64,000 nt of DNA from Multivorans sp965262355. Its GTDB lineage: Bacteria > Acidobacteriota > Thermoanaerobaculia > Multivoradales > Multivoraceae. Positions 35,931 to 45,876 of the stretch are shown one piece after another. A program made the translations under genes and the position numbers. How positions within the stretch are numbered: position 1 is the first letter of the stretch; every line of letters starts with the position of its first letter. The notes under the pieces were generated by a model. That model was not told the origin of the DNA. It made no database searches and worked only from the letters and a program-made list of their open reading frames with translations. The stretch lies in assembly GCA_965262355.1 (NCBI GenBank), contig OZ253534.1, positions 3,410,001-3,474,000 of the forward strand. The letters run 5' to 3'.

Positions 35931-37307
35931 GTGAGCGAAGCCTTGGCCAGAAGCGCCCGCTCCGCCACCACGGTCAATCGCCGGAGCACCGACCGCTACC
36001 TCCGCGAGGACTCGGCTTCACGGTCGCTCTACGAGCGCGCCCTTCAGGTCATGCCCGGCGGCAACAGCCGCCACACCCTGGTGATGGATCCGTACCCGAT
36101 CTACGCGACCTCGGGGCAGGGCTGCATCGTCACCGATGTCGAAGGCCAGGAGCGCATCGACTTCGTCAACAACTACACCTCGCTGATCCTCGGGCACTCG
36201 CACCCTGCGGTGACCGAAGCGGTTGCTCGAGTGATCCGCAAGGGCACGGCCTTCTCCCTGCCGACCGAGACCGACATCCGGCTCGCCGAGCTACTCGTAG
36301 ACCGCATTCCGTACATCGATCAGGTGCGGTTTGCGAACTCCGGCAGCGAGGGCGTGCTTCTGGCCGTCCGGGCGGCACGCGCGGCAACCGGCCGCAGCAA
36401 GATCGCGAAGTTCGAAGGCTGCTACCACGGCATCTACGACTACGCACAAGCCAGCGACAGTTCGCGTCCCAGGAACTGGGGCGACTTGGAAAAGCCTGCA
36501 ACAACGCTCGAACCGAGCATGGCGAAAAGCCTTGAGAAGGATGTCGTGACCTTGCCGCTCAACAACATCGAGGTCTGCAGCGATCTGATCGACGAGCACC
36601 GCGACGATCTGGCGGCCGTGCTCCTGGATCCTCTGCCTGCTGCGCTCGGGCTGATCCCGCCGAGCACCCAGTTCGTGTCGGCATTGCGGGCCAGGACGAG
36701 GGAGTGCGGCGCCCTGTTGATCGCGGACGAGGTGCTCTCGTTTCGCATCGACTACCGCGGCGCCTGCCATCTCCTGGGTGTCGAGCCGGATCTCGTAGCC
36801 CTCGGCAAGATCATCGGCGGTGGCTTCCCCGTCGGTGCGGTCGCCGGAAAGGCCGAGGTGATGTCCGTCTTCGATCACCGCGACGGCGAACTCGTTCACC
36901 ACGGCGGCACCTACAACGGCAATCCAGTCACGATGGTCGCAGGCTACGAAACGATGAAGCGCCTGACTCCGGAAGTCTTCGACGAGTTCGACAGGCTCGG
37001 CGACCGTGTCCGCGGCGGGCTCCAGCAAGTACTCGCCAGGCACGGCATCGAAGCCGTGGCGACGGGTCGCGGTTCACTCTTCTCCGTGGTCCCGGGGGAC
37101 GAGCCGCCCAAGAACTTTCGAGAAGTCGTCACCGCACGCTCCAAGGCGCCGCAACTCCAGCGCATCGCCCTGGAGATGCTCAATCGAGGGATCCTGATGG
37201 GCGCCCGCGGTCTCTTCGGCGCCCTCTCGACGCCGATGGGAGACGCGGAGATCGATCGCTTCCTCGAGGCTGCGGACGGCGCCGCGGCGCACGTCCTCGC
37301 TGCCTGA
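35931..37307 (+). CDS. Class-III aminotransferase, glutamate-1-semialdehyde aminomutase-like
   Basis: A 458-residue PLP enzyme. MPGGNSRHTLVMDPYPIYA resembles HemL-type enzymes; the PLP site shows SGSEGVLLAVRAARA, LIADEVLSFRID (Asp binding the pyridine N) and the Schiff-base Lys in LVALGKIIGGGFPVGA. HemL proper is shorter and differs at the N-terminus, so this is more likely an amino-acid-derivative aminotransferase or mutase of the same subgroup. The start is GTG after AGAGGGATG. Divergent from the DUF1549 operon and convergent with the aminoacylase-asparaginase gene, with no pathway partner adjacent. Confidence 0.88.
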   Translation: MSEALARSARSATTVNRRSTDRYLREDSASRSLYERALQVMPGGNSRHTLVMDPYPIYATSGQGCIVTDVEGQERIDFVNNYTSLILGHSHPAVTEAVARVIRKGTAFSLPTETDIRLAELLVDRIPYIDQVRFANSGSEGVLLAVRAARAATGRSKIAKFEGCYHGIYDYAQASDSSRPRNWGDLEKPATTLEPSMAKSLEKDVVTLPLNNIEVCSDLIDEHRDDLAAVLLDPLPAALGLIPPSTQFVSALRARTRECGALLIADEVLSFRIDYRGACHLLGVEPDLVALGKIIGGGFPVGAVAGKAEVMSVFDHRDGELVHHGGTYNGNPVTMVAGYETMKRLTPEVFDEFDRLGDRVRGGLQQVLARHGIEAVATGRGSLFSVVPGDEPPKNFREVVTARSKAPQLQRIALEMLNRGILMGARGLFGALSTPMGDAEIDRFLEAADGAAAHVLAA

Positions 37308-37325
37308 ACCGGCCGACGAGCCGCA

Positions 37326-39911
37326 TCACGGCACGGTGCGGCCGGCGAGGATGCCGAGGTACTCCTGCACCTGCTGCCGGCTTGACCCGGCGCCGAGCGC
37401 GGCCATCAGGAAGACCCGGGCCTTGAGTCCGTCGAGGTCCTCTCCGCCCACGACTCCCATTTCGTCGAAGGGCGGATAGAGCACCACCCTTCCCGCTCCC
37501 GTGCGTGTTGTGAAGAGGACCACGACATCGTTCTCGATCGCCTCTCGCAGGGCCGGCGCCACGCGCTCCGGCACATTGCCGCGTCCGAACACCTCCACGA
37601 CCAGACCCTTGGCGCCATTCTCGACGGCCGCGCGCACCAGATGGCCGTCGCTGCCCGCGACGAGCCGCAACAGGTCGACGTTGGGCTCGATCCTCGCGGC
37701 CGGAATCAGCAGGCGCCTCGTCGGCCGCCGTTTCAGATAGAAGACGCCGTCGTCGAAGCTGCCGAGCGGTCCGACACCCGGCGACACGAAAGCCTCTACC
37801 GCCACCGAGTGGGTCTTGCGCACGTCACGGGCCGCGTGGACTTCGTCGTTCAGGGTCACCACGACGCCGAGCTGTCTGGCCGCTGGTGAGCCGGCGAGAG
37901 TGACGGCGTTGAGCAGATTGCGTGGGCCGTCGGTATCCGTTCGCTGCGGAGAGCGTTGCGCCGCGGCGAACACGACCGGGCGTGGGTCCGCCACCAGGAG
38001 ATCGACGAGGAACGCGGTTTCCTCGAGTGAATCCGTGCCGTGGGTGATCACGACCCCGCTGAGCGAGGCGTCGCGCGCGAAGAGCTCGTTCACGCGCTGC
38101 GCCAGCAAGAACTGGATCTCGGGCGTCATCTGCGAGCTGCCGATGGCGCTCCAGTCCTCGCCGGTCACCGTCGCTACCCGAGCCAGCTCGGGAATCGCCT
38201 CGACGAGGTTGGATGCGGTCAGCTTCCCGTCCGTCGCGCTGGCGATCGTGCCGCCGGTCGCCACCACATGGACCTTCGGCAGTTCGCCGCTTCGGCGCCC
38301 CGAACCTCCTCGCCGTAGCGGGCGTCCCGGCCGGGCGCCCGTGACCTCACCGTCGAGCAGAACGAAGACACCGCCCACCAGCACATGCCGCGCGCCCTTC
38401 GCGTAGTGATGCGGGTCGCCGAATGCGGCGGGGTCGTCGATCTCGTCGACCGCGAAGACGGCAATGTCGGCCACGCCGCCTATCCCCAGACGACCACGAT
38501 CCGCGAGGCCGAGCCGATCCGCGGGAAGCGACGACATCTTGCGGATCGCCTCCGGCAGGGACAACACGCCTTCATCGCGCGCATAGTGGCCGAGGACGCG
38601 GGCGAAGGTTCCGTAGTTGCGTGGATGCGGAACTCCCTCGCCGGGCGCCACGATGCCGCCATCGGACGCGATCATCGTCTGCGGGTGCCGCATGATCCTG
38701 ATGACGTCCTGCTCCTCCATCGCGTGGAAGATGCCGCTGAAACCGCCCTTCTCCTGCAGCTCGAGCGCGAGTTCCGCGGCCGCTTCCAGGTCATCCCGGG
38801 CCTCGCCGCGCCGGGCCAGAATGTCGGCCAGACTCATTCCGTTGAGCGACGGATCCCACTCGCACTGGGAAACGACGACGTTCTTCGGATGTCCCCCACC
38901 GCGGTCGACGCGCAGGGCCTCGACGACGCCGGCTTTGATTCGCGCTCTCGTGTCCGGGTCGCGGAGGCGCGCCAGTAGATCTTCGGGCTCGCCTTCCAGA
39001 CTCCAGGCGGGGAAGAGGATCGAGAGCGAGGTGCTCGACGCGGTGTAGGGGTACTGGTCGATCGTCACGTCGACGCCCCTCGCCCGTGCCGCGTCGACGA
39101 GGGCCAGGGACTGTTCGCTGGCGCCCCACATCGGGGCGCCAACCACTTTGTGATGTGTCAACTGCGTCGGCAAGCCGCCCTCCTCGCCGATGCGGATGGT
39201 CTCCTCGACCGCGGCGAGGAGTTCGAGGCCTTCCTCGCGCATGTGACTGACGTGGAAACCGCCAAAACGTGCAGCGACCCGCGCGAGGGCGATGACCTCT
39301 TCGGTCGTCGCGTAGGCGCCGGGCACGTACTTGAGCCCGGTCGACAGGCCGAACGCCCCTTCGCTCATCGCCTGTTCGACGAGCCGCTTCATCGCCTCGA
39401 GCTCGTCTTCCGTCGGCGCCCTGTCCTCGTTGCCCATCACCTGACCGCGGATCGTGCCGTGGCCGACGGTTAGCCCGAAGTTGATCGCCGGCGGATGGAG
39501 GTCGATGCGCGCCAGGAAGTCGCCAATCGGAAGCGGAGAACTCCCATCCGGCCCCTCGATGACCGTCGTTACGCCCTGGCGGACGTAGTTCTCGGCCAGC
39601 GGATGCCGGAACACGCCCCGCACGGCGTGGCTGTGGATGTCGATGAAACCTGGAGTGACCGCGAGTCCGCTCACGTCGAGGCGTTCGGCGGCTCGTGCGC
39701 CTTCGAGGTCACCGATCGCCGTGATCCGGTCACCCACGATGCCGACATCGGCGCGGTAGGGCTCGCCGCCACGGCCGTCGTAGATCGTCCCGCCTTCGAG
39801 CACCAGGTGATAGCGCGACCCGTCGGCGGCCTGACCGAGGCAGACAGCGGCGGATGACAGGGCGAGGACGGCAGCGGCGGCGCCCCCGGTCGCCGGCCAG
39901 TTCCGACTCAA
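37326..39911 (-). CDS. D-aminoacylase (amidohydrolase) fused in frame to L-asparaginase
   Basis: An 861-residue exported fusion. Signal peptide about 1-28. Residues 34-533 are an N-acyl-D-amino-acid deacylase-type amidohydrolase: GFIDIHSH (metal His93, His95), HVSHMREE, LTHHKVVG, MIASDGG and the usual family ending VTGARPGRPLR. After about 12 linker residues, 546-861 are a type-II-like asparaginase with VVATGGTIAS (Thr555) and ITHGTDSLEETAF. The TTG start overlaps the stop of the preceding serine hydrolase (TTGA). Last gene of a four-gene operon headed by a TonB receptor. The sequence is continuous with no stop or frame change at the junction. A periplasmic enzyme acting on N-acyl or D-containing peptides and releasing ammonia from Asn/Gln is a reasonable guess. 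Confidence 0.9.
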   Translation of the reverse strand: MSRNWPATGGAAAAVLALSSAAVCLGQAADGSRYHLVLEGGTIYDGRGGEPYRADVGIVGDRITAIGDLEGARAAERLDVSGLAVTPGFIDIHSHAVRGVFRHPLAENYVRQGVTTVIEGPDGSSPLPIGDFLARIDLHPPAINFGLTVGHGTIRGQVMGNEDRAPTEDELEAMKRLVEQAMSEGAFGLSTGLKYVPGAYATTEEVIALARVAARFGGFHVSHMREEGLELLAAVEETIRIGEEGGLPTQLTHHKVVGAPMWGASEQSLALVDAARARGVDVTIDQYPYTASSTSLSILFPAWSLEGEPEDLLARLRDPDTRARIKAGVVEALRVDRGGGHPKNVVVSQCEWDPSLNGMSLADILARRGEARDDLEAAAELALELQEKGGFSGIFHAMEEQDVIRIMRHPQTMIASDGGIVAPGEGVPHPRNYGTFARVLGHYARDEGVLSLPEAIRKMSSLPADRLGLADRGRLGIGGVADIAVFAVDEIDDPAAFGDPHHYAKGARHVLVGGVFVLLDGEVTGARPGRPLRRGGSGRRSGELPKVHVVATGGTIASATDGKLTASNLVEAIPELARVATVTGEDWSAIGSSQMTPEIQFLLAQRVNELFARDASLSGVVITHGTDSLEETAFLVDLLVADPRPVVFAAAQRSPQRTDTDGPRNLLNAVTLAGSPAARQLGVVVTLNDEVHAARDVRKTHSVAVEAFVSPGVGPLGSFDDGVFYLKRRPTRRLLIPAARIEPNVDLLRLVAGSDGHLVRAAVENGAKGLVVEVFGRGNVPERVAPALREAIENDVVVLFTTRTGAGRVVLYPPFDEMGVVGGEDLDGLKARVFLMAALGAGSSRQQVQEYLGILAGRTVP

Positions 39912-41110
39912 CGGTGCTCCAGGAGGAGCGCGAACAGATCGTCGCGCACGCGGTTGCGCAAGCCGCCGCCCTCGTCCTGGTTGAACTGCACGGCCACCGC
40001 AATCCCCGAGTCCCGGTGGTAGTACATCGTGGAGCGCCAACCGGGGAACCAGCCGCCATGGCCCACGAGTTCGCCGTGCGGGGTATCGGCACAGTAGACG
40101 CCGAGCCCGTAGGTCGCCTCGGCGTCTTCCCCCCGGTAGCCGGAGCCCAGCATCTCTTCCAGGTACGGCCCGTCGAGCGCTCGCCCCTCGTAGAGGATCT
40201 TGGCCCAGCGTGCCAGGTCCCGGGAGTTCGAGACGTAGCCGCCGCCTGTCCACTCCGTGCGCGGGTTGAAGGCGGTTAGGCCGTCCTCAGCCGTCTTGGC
40301 CGGTAGGGCGAAGGCATTGTCTTCGCCAAGGTGACCGGGGGCGAGATCGGTGAACGAGCGGCCCAGTTGTTCCTCCGTGCGAGGAAGGTCGTGACGGTCG
40401 AGGACGCGGCGCCGCGCCTCTTCGTAGTAGTTGCCGCCGGATGCCGCTTCCAGGATGAGGCCCGCAACGATGAACCCGGTGTCGGTGTAGGAGTACCCCT
40501 CGCCGGGCGCGAAGAGAGGCTCCTTGTCGAGGACGAACTGAACCAGCTCGCGTGGTTCGAAGTAGAAGTCCGGGTCGGCGGCCGGACCGCCCCTTCGGGC
40601 CCTGGCTTCCCGGCGCCAGGCGTCGTCGAACACGTGGTCGGTCAAACCGCTCGAGTGACTGAGCAGATGGCGAAGGGTCATCGTCTCGTGGTTGGGAAGC
40701 CGTGTCCACCAGGGCTCGTTCCCGAGCCAGCGGGAGGCCAGGTCATCGAGGCCGAGGAGGCCTTCGTTCGCCATGCTGAGCGCGGTGGCCGCGGCAAACG
40801 TCTTGCCGATGCTGCCGGCCGGCATGCGGTGCTCGGGTGTCATCAACACGCCGCGCTCCGGGTCGGCATAGCCGGTCGCGGCAGAGCCTTCGCTGCCATC
40901 CGGAAGGACGAACGCGGCGGTTCCCCCGATGAATCCCAGCTCGTCGCGCAGTTCATCAAGTCGCTCTTGGAACAGCTCCTCGATCTCCGTCGCCACCACT
41001 GCCTCGCTCCCTTCAGTGCCTGCGATCTCGGAGCCCGTGGGCTCGGTGCACGCCGCGCCCAGGGCAAGCATCGGGAGAAGGGTGAGCCCTGTGACCTGCC
41101 GGCGAGCCAC
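39908..41110 (-). CDS. Serine hydrolase lipoprotein, beta-lactamase/S12 family (second of two)
   Basis: A 400-residue penicillin-binding-protein-like hydrolase. The GTG at 41110 gives a short lipoprotein signal VTGLTLLPMLALGAAC. Catalytic motifs: SIGK (Ser and Lys of SxxK), YTD in GYSYTDTGF (YxN position) and HGGW near the C-terminus in the KTG position. An ATG at 41215 gives a longer form that overlaps the previous gene's stop, but its extra 35 residues are not conserved in type and span a hairpin (41173-41187). Likely hydrolyses peptides or esters at the periplasmic face. Its stop overlaps the next gene. Confidence 0.88.
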   Translation of the reverse strand: MARRQVTGLTLLPMLALGAACTEPTGSEIAGTEGSEAVVATEIEELFQERLDELRDELGFIGGTAAFVLPDGSEGSAATGYADPERGVLMTPEHRMPAGSIGKTFAAATALSMANEGLLGLDDLASRWLGNEPWWTRLPNHETMTLRHLLSHSSGLTDHVFDDAWRREARARRGGPAADPDFYFEPRELVQFVLDKEPLFAPGEGYSYTDTGFIVAGLILEAASGGNYYEEARRRVLDRHDLPRTEEQLGRSFTDLAPGHLGEDNAFALPAKTAEDGLTAFNPRTEWTGGGYVSNSRDLARWAKILYEGRALDGPYLEEMLGSGYRGEDAEATYGLGVYCADTPHGELVGHGGWFPGWRSTMYYHRDSGIAVAVQFNQDEGGGLRNRVRDDLFALLLEHR

Positions 41111-41172
41111 CCGGCAGCTAGCGCGGCAGGAACTGGGTGCGCCGGCGCCCCCGCCGGCTTCCGAGAGACACG

Positions 41173-41187
41173 CGCCGCGAAGCGGCG
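41173..41187. repeat. GAA-loop hairpin between the two serine-hydrolase genes
   Basis: CGCCGC-GAA-GCGGCG, a 6-bp stem with a 3-base loop, in the 91-base gap between the two hydrolase genes. It resembles the hairpins at 48304-48328 and 63053-63069. Confidence 0.4.
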
Positions 41188-41201
41188 ACAAACCTGGCGC
41201 A

Positions 41202-42497
41202 CTAGTCCCACGCATATGCGGCCCGAATTCTTGCCGGCAACTCCTGAAACACGACTGGATTGGCCTCGCTGCTGTTGGCCAGGATGACATAGCCGTCGCC
41301 GCCTTCGAGCGATCCGACGAAGTTCCCGCGAAAGCCCCAGTTGCCGCCGGTATGGCCGAAGAAACGGGCCGGTTCTCCGGGCGGTGCGGGACGGTGGGGT
41401 GTGGTGGCGCCGGCGGTGAAGCCGAGCGCGTACTGACCCACGCCTCCCGGCGTCACCATCTTCCGGGCGAACTCAGCTCCAAGGACCCGGTTGGAGCGCC
41501 CTTCCAGCGAGAGCTGGACCTCGATCAGGAACTTGGCCAGATCGGTCGGAGTCGTCCAAAGCCCCGCGGCATAGAGCTCCGGATAGACGTGCCATTTCGC
41601 GCGCGGCTCTCCCTCGTCCCCGGCCTCGCCTGTAACAGACCCGCCCGCTCGCGCCGCGTTGACTTCGAGTGCCGCAGGCAGGGGTTGGCAGAAGCAACTG
41701 CGTGTCATGTCGAGTGGATCGAGAATCGTCTCCTGGAGAATATCCGCAAACGGCTGTTCCCGAACGTCGCTCAGAGCGAGTTGCAGGATCGTCGAACCGC
41801 CTCCCGAGTACTCGTAGCGGGTGCCGGGCTGCCAGGCGACGACCACGGGCTCGGTGTTTGCGCGCGTCGTCTGACCTTCACGCCCGAGGATCTCGGGGAC
41901 AGTCGGCAGCCCGGCGCCGGCCTCGTAGCCGGGGAATCCCGAGACCGTGGTGCCCGCCGTCATGCTCAGCAGCATCCGTGGAGTCACCAGCGTCTCGGCA
42001 AGCAGCTCGGCGTCATCCTCGAGCCGCCAGGAGCGAAGCAAAGAGTTGATGTCGTCGTCGAGCTCGAAGAGTCCATCCTGAACAGCTCGGAGAACCGCCA
42101 TGGCCGACAGCGGCTTGCTGATCGACGCGGCCTGGAAGAGCGTCTCGACGTCGGCAGGCGCGCCGCTTGTTTCGTCTGCTACGCCATAGGCCCTGGCCCA
42201 GGCCAGCCGGTAGTCCTCGACGACCGCGAGGCTGAGTGCCGGGATGCCGTGCGTCTCCATGAGTTCCGCGAGGCTCTTGCCGGCATCGTCGCTCGACCCC
42301 GGCTGGCGCGGCGCTTCGATCCTGGCGATCCGTTCCGCCGGCTCGTCCGGACTGGCGCCGTCCGGCTGCGCCTGGAGGGGTATGGCGAGAACCCAGACCA
42401 GCAGGAGGCCACGACCTGCCAAGGACAGTAGTCGCTGTGGTCCGATGCCTGTTGCCGAAACGACGAACGCCTGTGGCGGAATCGCCGGGCTCTTCAT
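41202..42497 (-). CDS. Serine hydrolase, beta-lactamase/S12 family (first of two)
   Basis: A 431-residue exported hydrolase with a hydrophobic segment (LLSLAGRGLLLVWVLAIPLQ) followed by ETHGIPALSLAVV, the SxxK motif SISK in FQAASISKPLSAM, YSG in YEYSGGGSTIL (YxN position) and HTGGNWGF near the end (KTG position). The LTPRMLLSMTAGT-like sequence (LVTPRMLLSMTAG) is typical of the D-aminopeptidase/esterase branch. It is 36 bases downstream of the TonB receptor and clearly cotranscribed. Paralogous to the next gene but only distantly. Confidence 0.9.
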   Translation of the reverse strand: MKSPAIPPQAFVVSATGIGPQRLLSLAGRGLLLVWVLAIPLQAQPDGASPDEPAERIARIEAPRQPGSSDDAGKSLAELMETHGIPALSLAVVEDYRLAWARAYGVADETSGAPADVETLFQAASISKPLSAMAVLRAVQDGLFELDDDINSLLRSWRLEDDAELLAETLVTPRMLLSMTAGTTVSGFPGYEAGAGLPTVPEILGREGQTTRANTEPVVVAWQPGTRYEYSGGGSTILQLALSDVREQPFADILQETILDPLDMTRSCFCQPLPAALEVNAARAGGSVTGEAGDEGEPRAKWHVYPELYAAGLWTTPTDLAKFLIEVQLSLEGRSNRVLGAEFARKMVTPGGVGQYALGFTAGATTPHRPAPPGEPARFFGHTGGNWGFRGNFVGSLEGGDGYVILANSSEANPVVFQELPARIRAAYAWD

Positions 42498-42533
42498 CTC
42501 CCGCGGATTCTAGTCCGCGTATTCAGCAAGCCC

Positions 42534-45353
42534 CTAGAACCGCAAACTTATTCGCAGCGCCAACCGCCGAGGCAGGTAGTAGAGGCTGGGTACGGGTTCC
42601 GTTGGATAGCGCCCCAGACTTGCGTTTGACCAGTAGTAGAAGCCGTCCTCGTCCAAGACGTTCAGGAGCTGCAGGTCGACACCGAGCTTGACGCGGTCGC
42701 CGAGCGGGAATTGTCGCGACAGAGCGAGGTCGACGAAGGTCTTGTCCGGCATCCGGCGGTCCCCGGTGTACGGCTCGAGGGGCACCGTCACCACGCCCTG
42801 GCTCAGGCGGACGCGCGCCGCGTGCCGCCATGGGCGGCCCTGCTCATAGTTGAGGGCGCCGACCGCCTTGAGCTGCCAGGGCAGGTCGACCATTCCCTGA
42901 GCCCTGAACACCCACGGCCGGTCACCCTGTGAGAAGCCTCCCTGGTAGAGATGATGGTTGGGGTCCCTGCCCTCCGAGCTGGTGTAGAAAGCGACGTTCC
43001 CGTTCTGCTGGAGCGGGCGAGGCTGCACTCCCTTCGACTCCGACCAGCCCAGCGAGGAGTCCAGAGACCAGCGGCCGGTGTGGCGCTTGCGGAAGGTGAG
43101 AAAGACCCCTTTGTAGTCCTGCTCGAACTTCGTTCCCGGTGGGGCGTTGGCCGCCGAGCCGGGGTCGTTGGCCTTGCGCAGGGTCGGCTCTGTGACGACG
43201 TTCTTGAGCATGATCGTCTCGCCCGTCAAGGGATTGACGTAGGGAACATCCTCGTACTCGCCGTCGCCCTGGATCTGCCAACCGATCAGGTCCGTCGTTT
43301 CGCTGAGGACGACCTGAGCGCCGAATGCATACTCTCCGACCTGCTGCTCGTAGCCGACGGCGAATTGGTCGGTCTGCGGCCGCTTCATCCCCTTGACCGG
43401 TAGATCGAAGTCGTCGTTGTCGACCGTCCTGAAGTAGGTGAAGGGGCCGTTCCGGTTGGCGCTGTAGCCGAAGCGCGCGGACGGCCGGTTGGGGTGCGGC
43501 TGGTTCCACATCGAAACGACGTTCATCTCGTGGTATCTGCCGATGGAAGCCCGCAGGACACCTTGCCGCTCCCCCTCGCCGACCTGGTAGGCGATGCCGA
43601 GACGCGGGTCGACGCTCGAGTAGTCGATGACATCGGGATAGTGGGGCGTGAACTCTCCGGTGGTCACGCCGCAGTTGAGCTCACTGCAAAGGTAGGACTC
43701 GAGGATCGGCTCGGAGGGAATCTCTCCCTTGTCCTGGTCGGCACGCACGCCCAGATTCAGCGTCAGCCTGTCGCTGATGCGCCACGAGTCGTCCACATAG
43801 AACCCAAGAGACTCCGTGTCGCCGCCGTAGTAGTGCGCTGCGCGGGTGTAGATGTAGTAGTTGGCCCCGAACTTGTAGTAGTACTTGCCGCCGAAGCCGG
43901 GATAGACGGCGCCGGCCTGCTCGCCGGTATTGCTGTACTGGAAACCGAACTTGAACTCGTGGCTGCCGTTCAGGTCGTCGGCGAAGTGGGTCACCTTGGC
44001 GTGGCCGCGCTGCCACCACACGGGGTAGAGGTAAGGGTAGGTGGGGCCGCCGCTATGGGTTGGAACAGGCGTGTTGTAGTCGATGAGGGGCGGCTCCAGG
44101 CTGCCGGTCGCCGAGACGTTGCGGTCCCTGTTGATGATGTCGTAGAAGTTGGCCTCAAGCACCGTGTTGGCGCCCACCACCGACTGGAAGCCAATCCGCC
44201 AGTAGGGGATTTCCTCGTACTCGCGGCTGAAGGCCCCCGGATTCGTCTTGAAGGTCCCGGAACCGCCGGACTGGATTTCCAGGTCCTCGAGACGGCCGTG
44301 AGCCGTCAGCGTGTTCGAGTCATTGATCGACCAGTCGAGCTTCAGGCTGGTGTGCGTGGCCTTGTCGCTGCGGATGAACTCCGCAATCTCGCCTGGCTCT
44401 ACCAGCAGGTCTTCCTTGGTCGTGGCCGCGGCGAAGAAGAACAGCTTGTCCCTCTTCAAAGGCCCGCCCGCCCATAGGCTGTTGTTCTCGAAGGTGTCTC
44501 TCACGAAGCCCTGCTCTTCACCGGCCGCGTTCTCGGCCGTGGCTCCGGTGGCAGTCGTGTCTTCGAACTCACCGGTGTGGGAAAAGCGCCCGTGGAAGGT
44601 GTTGGTTCCCGACTTGGTGACGATGTTGACCGCGGCTGAGGTCATGTTGCCGTACTCGGCTGGGGCGCCGACGCCGAGCACCTGGATTTCCGCGATGGTG
44701 TCGGGATCGGTCCAGCCACCGAAGATGTTGCCGCTGTCCGGGAAGCTGCTGTCGAGCCCATCGACGTTCCAGGCCACGGAGGCCTGATCGCGACCGTATC
44801 CCGTGGTGTGCCCCGCATAGGCGCCGACGTTGCCGAGGCGGCCGGGCATGCTCATGCCGGGAGCCATCAGGGCGAGCTCCTGGAAGTTGCGCTGGGTTGT
44901 CGGCTTCGCGTCGATGAGCTCTTCGGAGTAGCTGACGCTGCCTGAGGAACTCGTCACGTCAAGGACCGGCGCCTCCGAGGTCACCGTGATCGCCTCTTCG
45001 ACTCCTTCGACCCGCATGGAAAAGTCCACGACAGCAACGCCCGAGATCGAGACGCGGACGTCTTCCACCGACTCCGCCTCCAGCCCCTCGAGAGTCGCGG
45101 TGAGCGTCACCACACCGGGAGGAAGCCCGGCGATCAGATAGTCGCCGTTGACACCGGACATGGATGTGCGCTCGCCGCGCACGACGTCGCCCGTAGCCTC
45201 TACCAACACTCCTGGCAGCGGTTCTCCCTCCGCCGAGCGCACCGTCCCGCGTACCGTTCCGACGTTCTGGGCGTAGGCCGCCGTCGCTGCCACGAGGACG
45301 AGGACGCCCAAGGCGAGAAGACTCGTCGCGGCGGAACTAGGAGATGACTTCAT
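42534..45353 (-). CDS. TonB-dependent receptor, Oar-type, heading a peptidase operon
   Basis: A 939-residue outer-membrane receptor. After a signal peptide (about 1-29) come a carboxypeptidase-regulatory domain (VGTVRGTVRSAEGEPLPGVL), a DFSMRVEGVEEAITVTSEAP linker, a plug (TTQRNFQELALMAPGM), and a barrel ending SLYYLPRRLALRISLRF. The genes behind it (two S12-type hydrolases and the aminoacylase-asparaginase fusion) suggest that it imports peptides. A regulatory region of about 250 bases lies upstream, which has no obvious repressor gene. Confidence 0.93.
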   Translation of the reverse strand: MKSSPSSAATSLLALGVLVLVAATAAYAQNVGTVRGTVRSAEGEPLPGVLVEATGDVVRGERTSMSGVNGDYLIAGLPPGVVTLTATLEGLEAESVEDVRVSISGVAVVDFSMRVEGVEEAITVTSEAPVLDVTSSSGSVSYSEELIDAKPTTQRNFQELALMAPGMSMPGRLGNVGAYAGHTTGYGRDQASVAWNVDGLDSSFPDSGNIFGGWTDPDTIAEIQVLGVGAPAEYGNMTSAAVNIVTKSGTNTFHGRFSHTGEFEDTTATGATAENAAGEEQGFVRDTFENNSLWAGGPLKRDKLFFFAAATTKEDLLVEPGEIAEFIRSDKATHTSLKLDWSINDSNTLTAHGRLEDLEIQSGGSGTFKTNPGAFSREYEEIPYWRIGFQSVVGANTVLEANFYDIINRDRNVSATGSLEPPLIDYNTPVPTHSGGPTYPYLYPVWWQRGHAKVTHFADDLNGSHEFKFGFQYSNTGEQAGAVYPGFGGKYYYKFGANYYIYTRAAHYYGGDTESLGFYVDDSWRISDRLTLNLGVRADQDKGEIPSEPILESYLCSELNCGVTTGEFTPHYPDVIDYSSVDPRLGIAYQVGEGERQGVLRASIGRYHEMNVVSMWNQPHPNRPSARFGYSANRNGPFTYFRTVDNDDFDLPVKGMKRPQTDQFAVGYEQQVGEYAFGAQVVLSETTDLIGWQIQGDGEYEDVPYVNPLTGETIMLKNVVTEPTLRKANDPGSAANAPPGTKFEQDYKGVFLTFRKRHTGRWSLDSSLGWSESKGVQPRPLQQNGNVAFYTSSEGRDPNHHLYQGGFSQGDRPWVFRAQGMVDLPWQLKAVGALNYEQGRPWRHAARVRLSQGVVTVPLEPYTGDRRMPDKTFVDLALSRQFPLGDRVKLGVDLQLLNVLDEDGFYYWSNASLGRYPTEPVPSLYYLPRRLALRISLRF

Positions 45354-45601
45354 ACTTCCCTCTCTCTAACGATGTTGGTGGGCGGCGGTTACGTTAGGGG
45401 GGTACTCCTTGGCAGTCAAGGGACAATTCTTAGCGCATATGAGTAAATGTTAGCGGTGGTCCGTGCGGAAAGGCCGAAGTCGGCCACGTCAGGGCTCAAC
45501 GCCGACGACCACGAGCGGCATCGGCTGGTCTTGAGCGGCCTGGTGAACCTCCGCTGGGGATTCACTTCGCGCCGCACCCTGACCGTTGACGCCCAGGCGG
45601 C

Positions 45602-45811
45602 GATATTGCGCTGTTCTGGCAATGGGTCTACGTGAGCTCGCTCTACATGGTGAGCTTCTACGTGGCCAAGGGACACGAATCCCTCGGCAGGGTGGAGCGA
45701 TGGGTCTGGGTGTGGGCGCCCAACTCGGTGTGGATACTCGTCCCCCTGGTAGGGCTGTTCGTATCCGTTCGCCTGATCCCCGACGGGACCTATGGCGTAC
45801 TGGGCGACTGA
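45602..45811 (+). pseudogene. C-terminal remnant of a membrane protein
   Basis: A 69-codon open stretch reading DIALFWQWVYVSSLYMVSFY, then a charged turn (HESLGRVERW), then a second hydrophobic helix VWILVPLVGLFVSVRLI and a stop at 45811. The pattern (helix, loop with Glu and Arg, helix) is that of a real membrane protein, but there is no start codon before a stop 4 codons upstream. Family not recognised. Probably the tail of a deleted gene. Confidence 0.5.
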
Positions 45812-45876
45812 CGTCGCCGGGCCCGCCGCAGGCGTCGCTGAGCGCGTCGCCTCTCGCTACCTGACGGCCGACGGAA

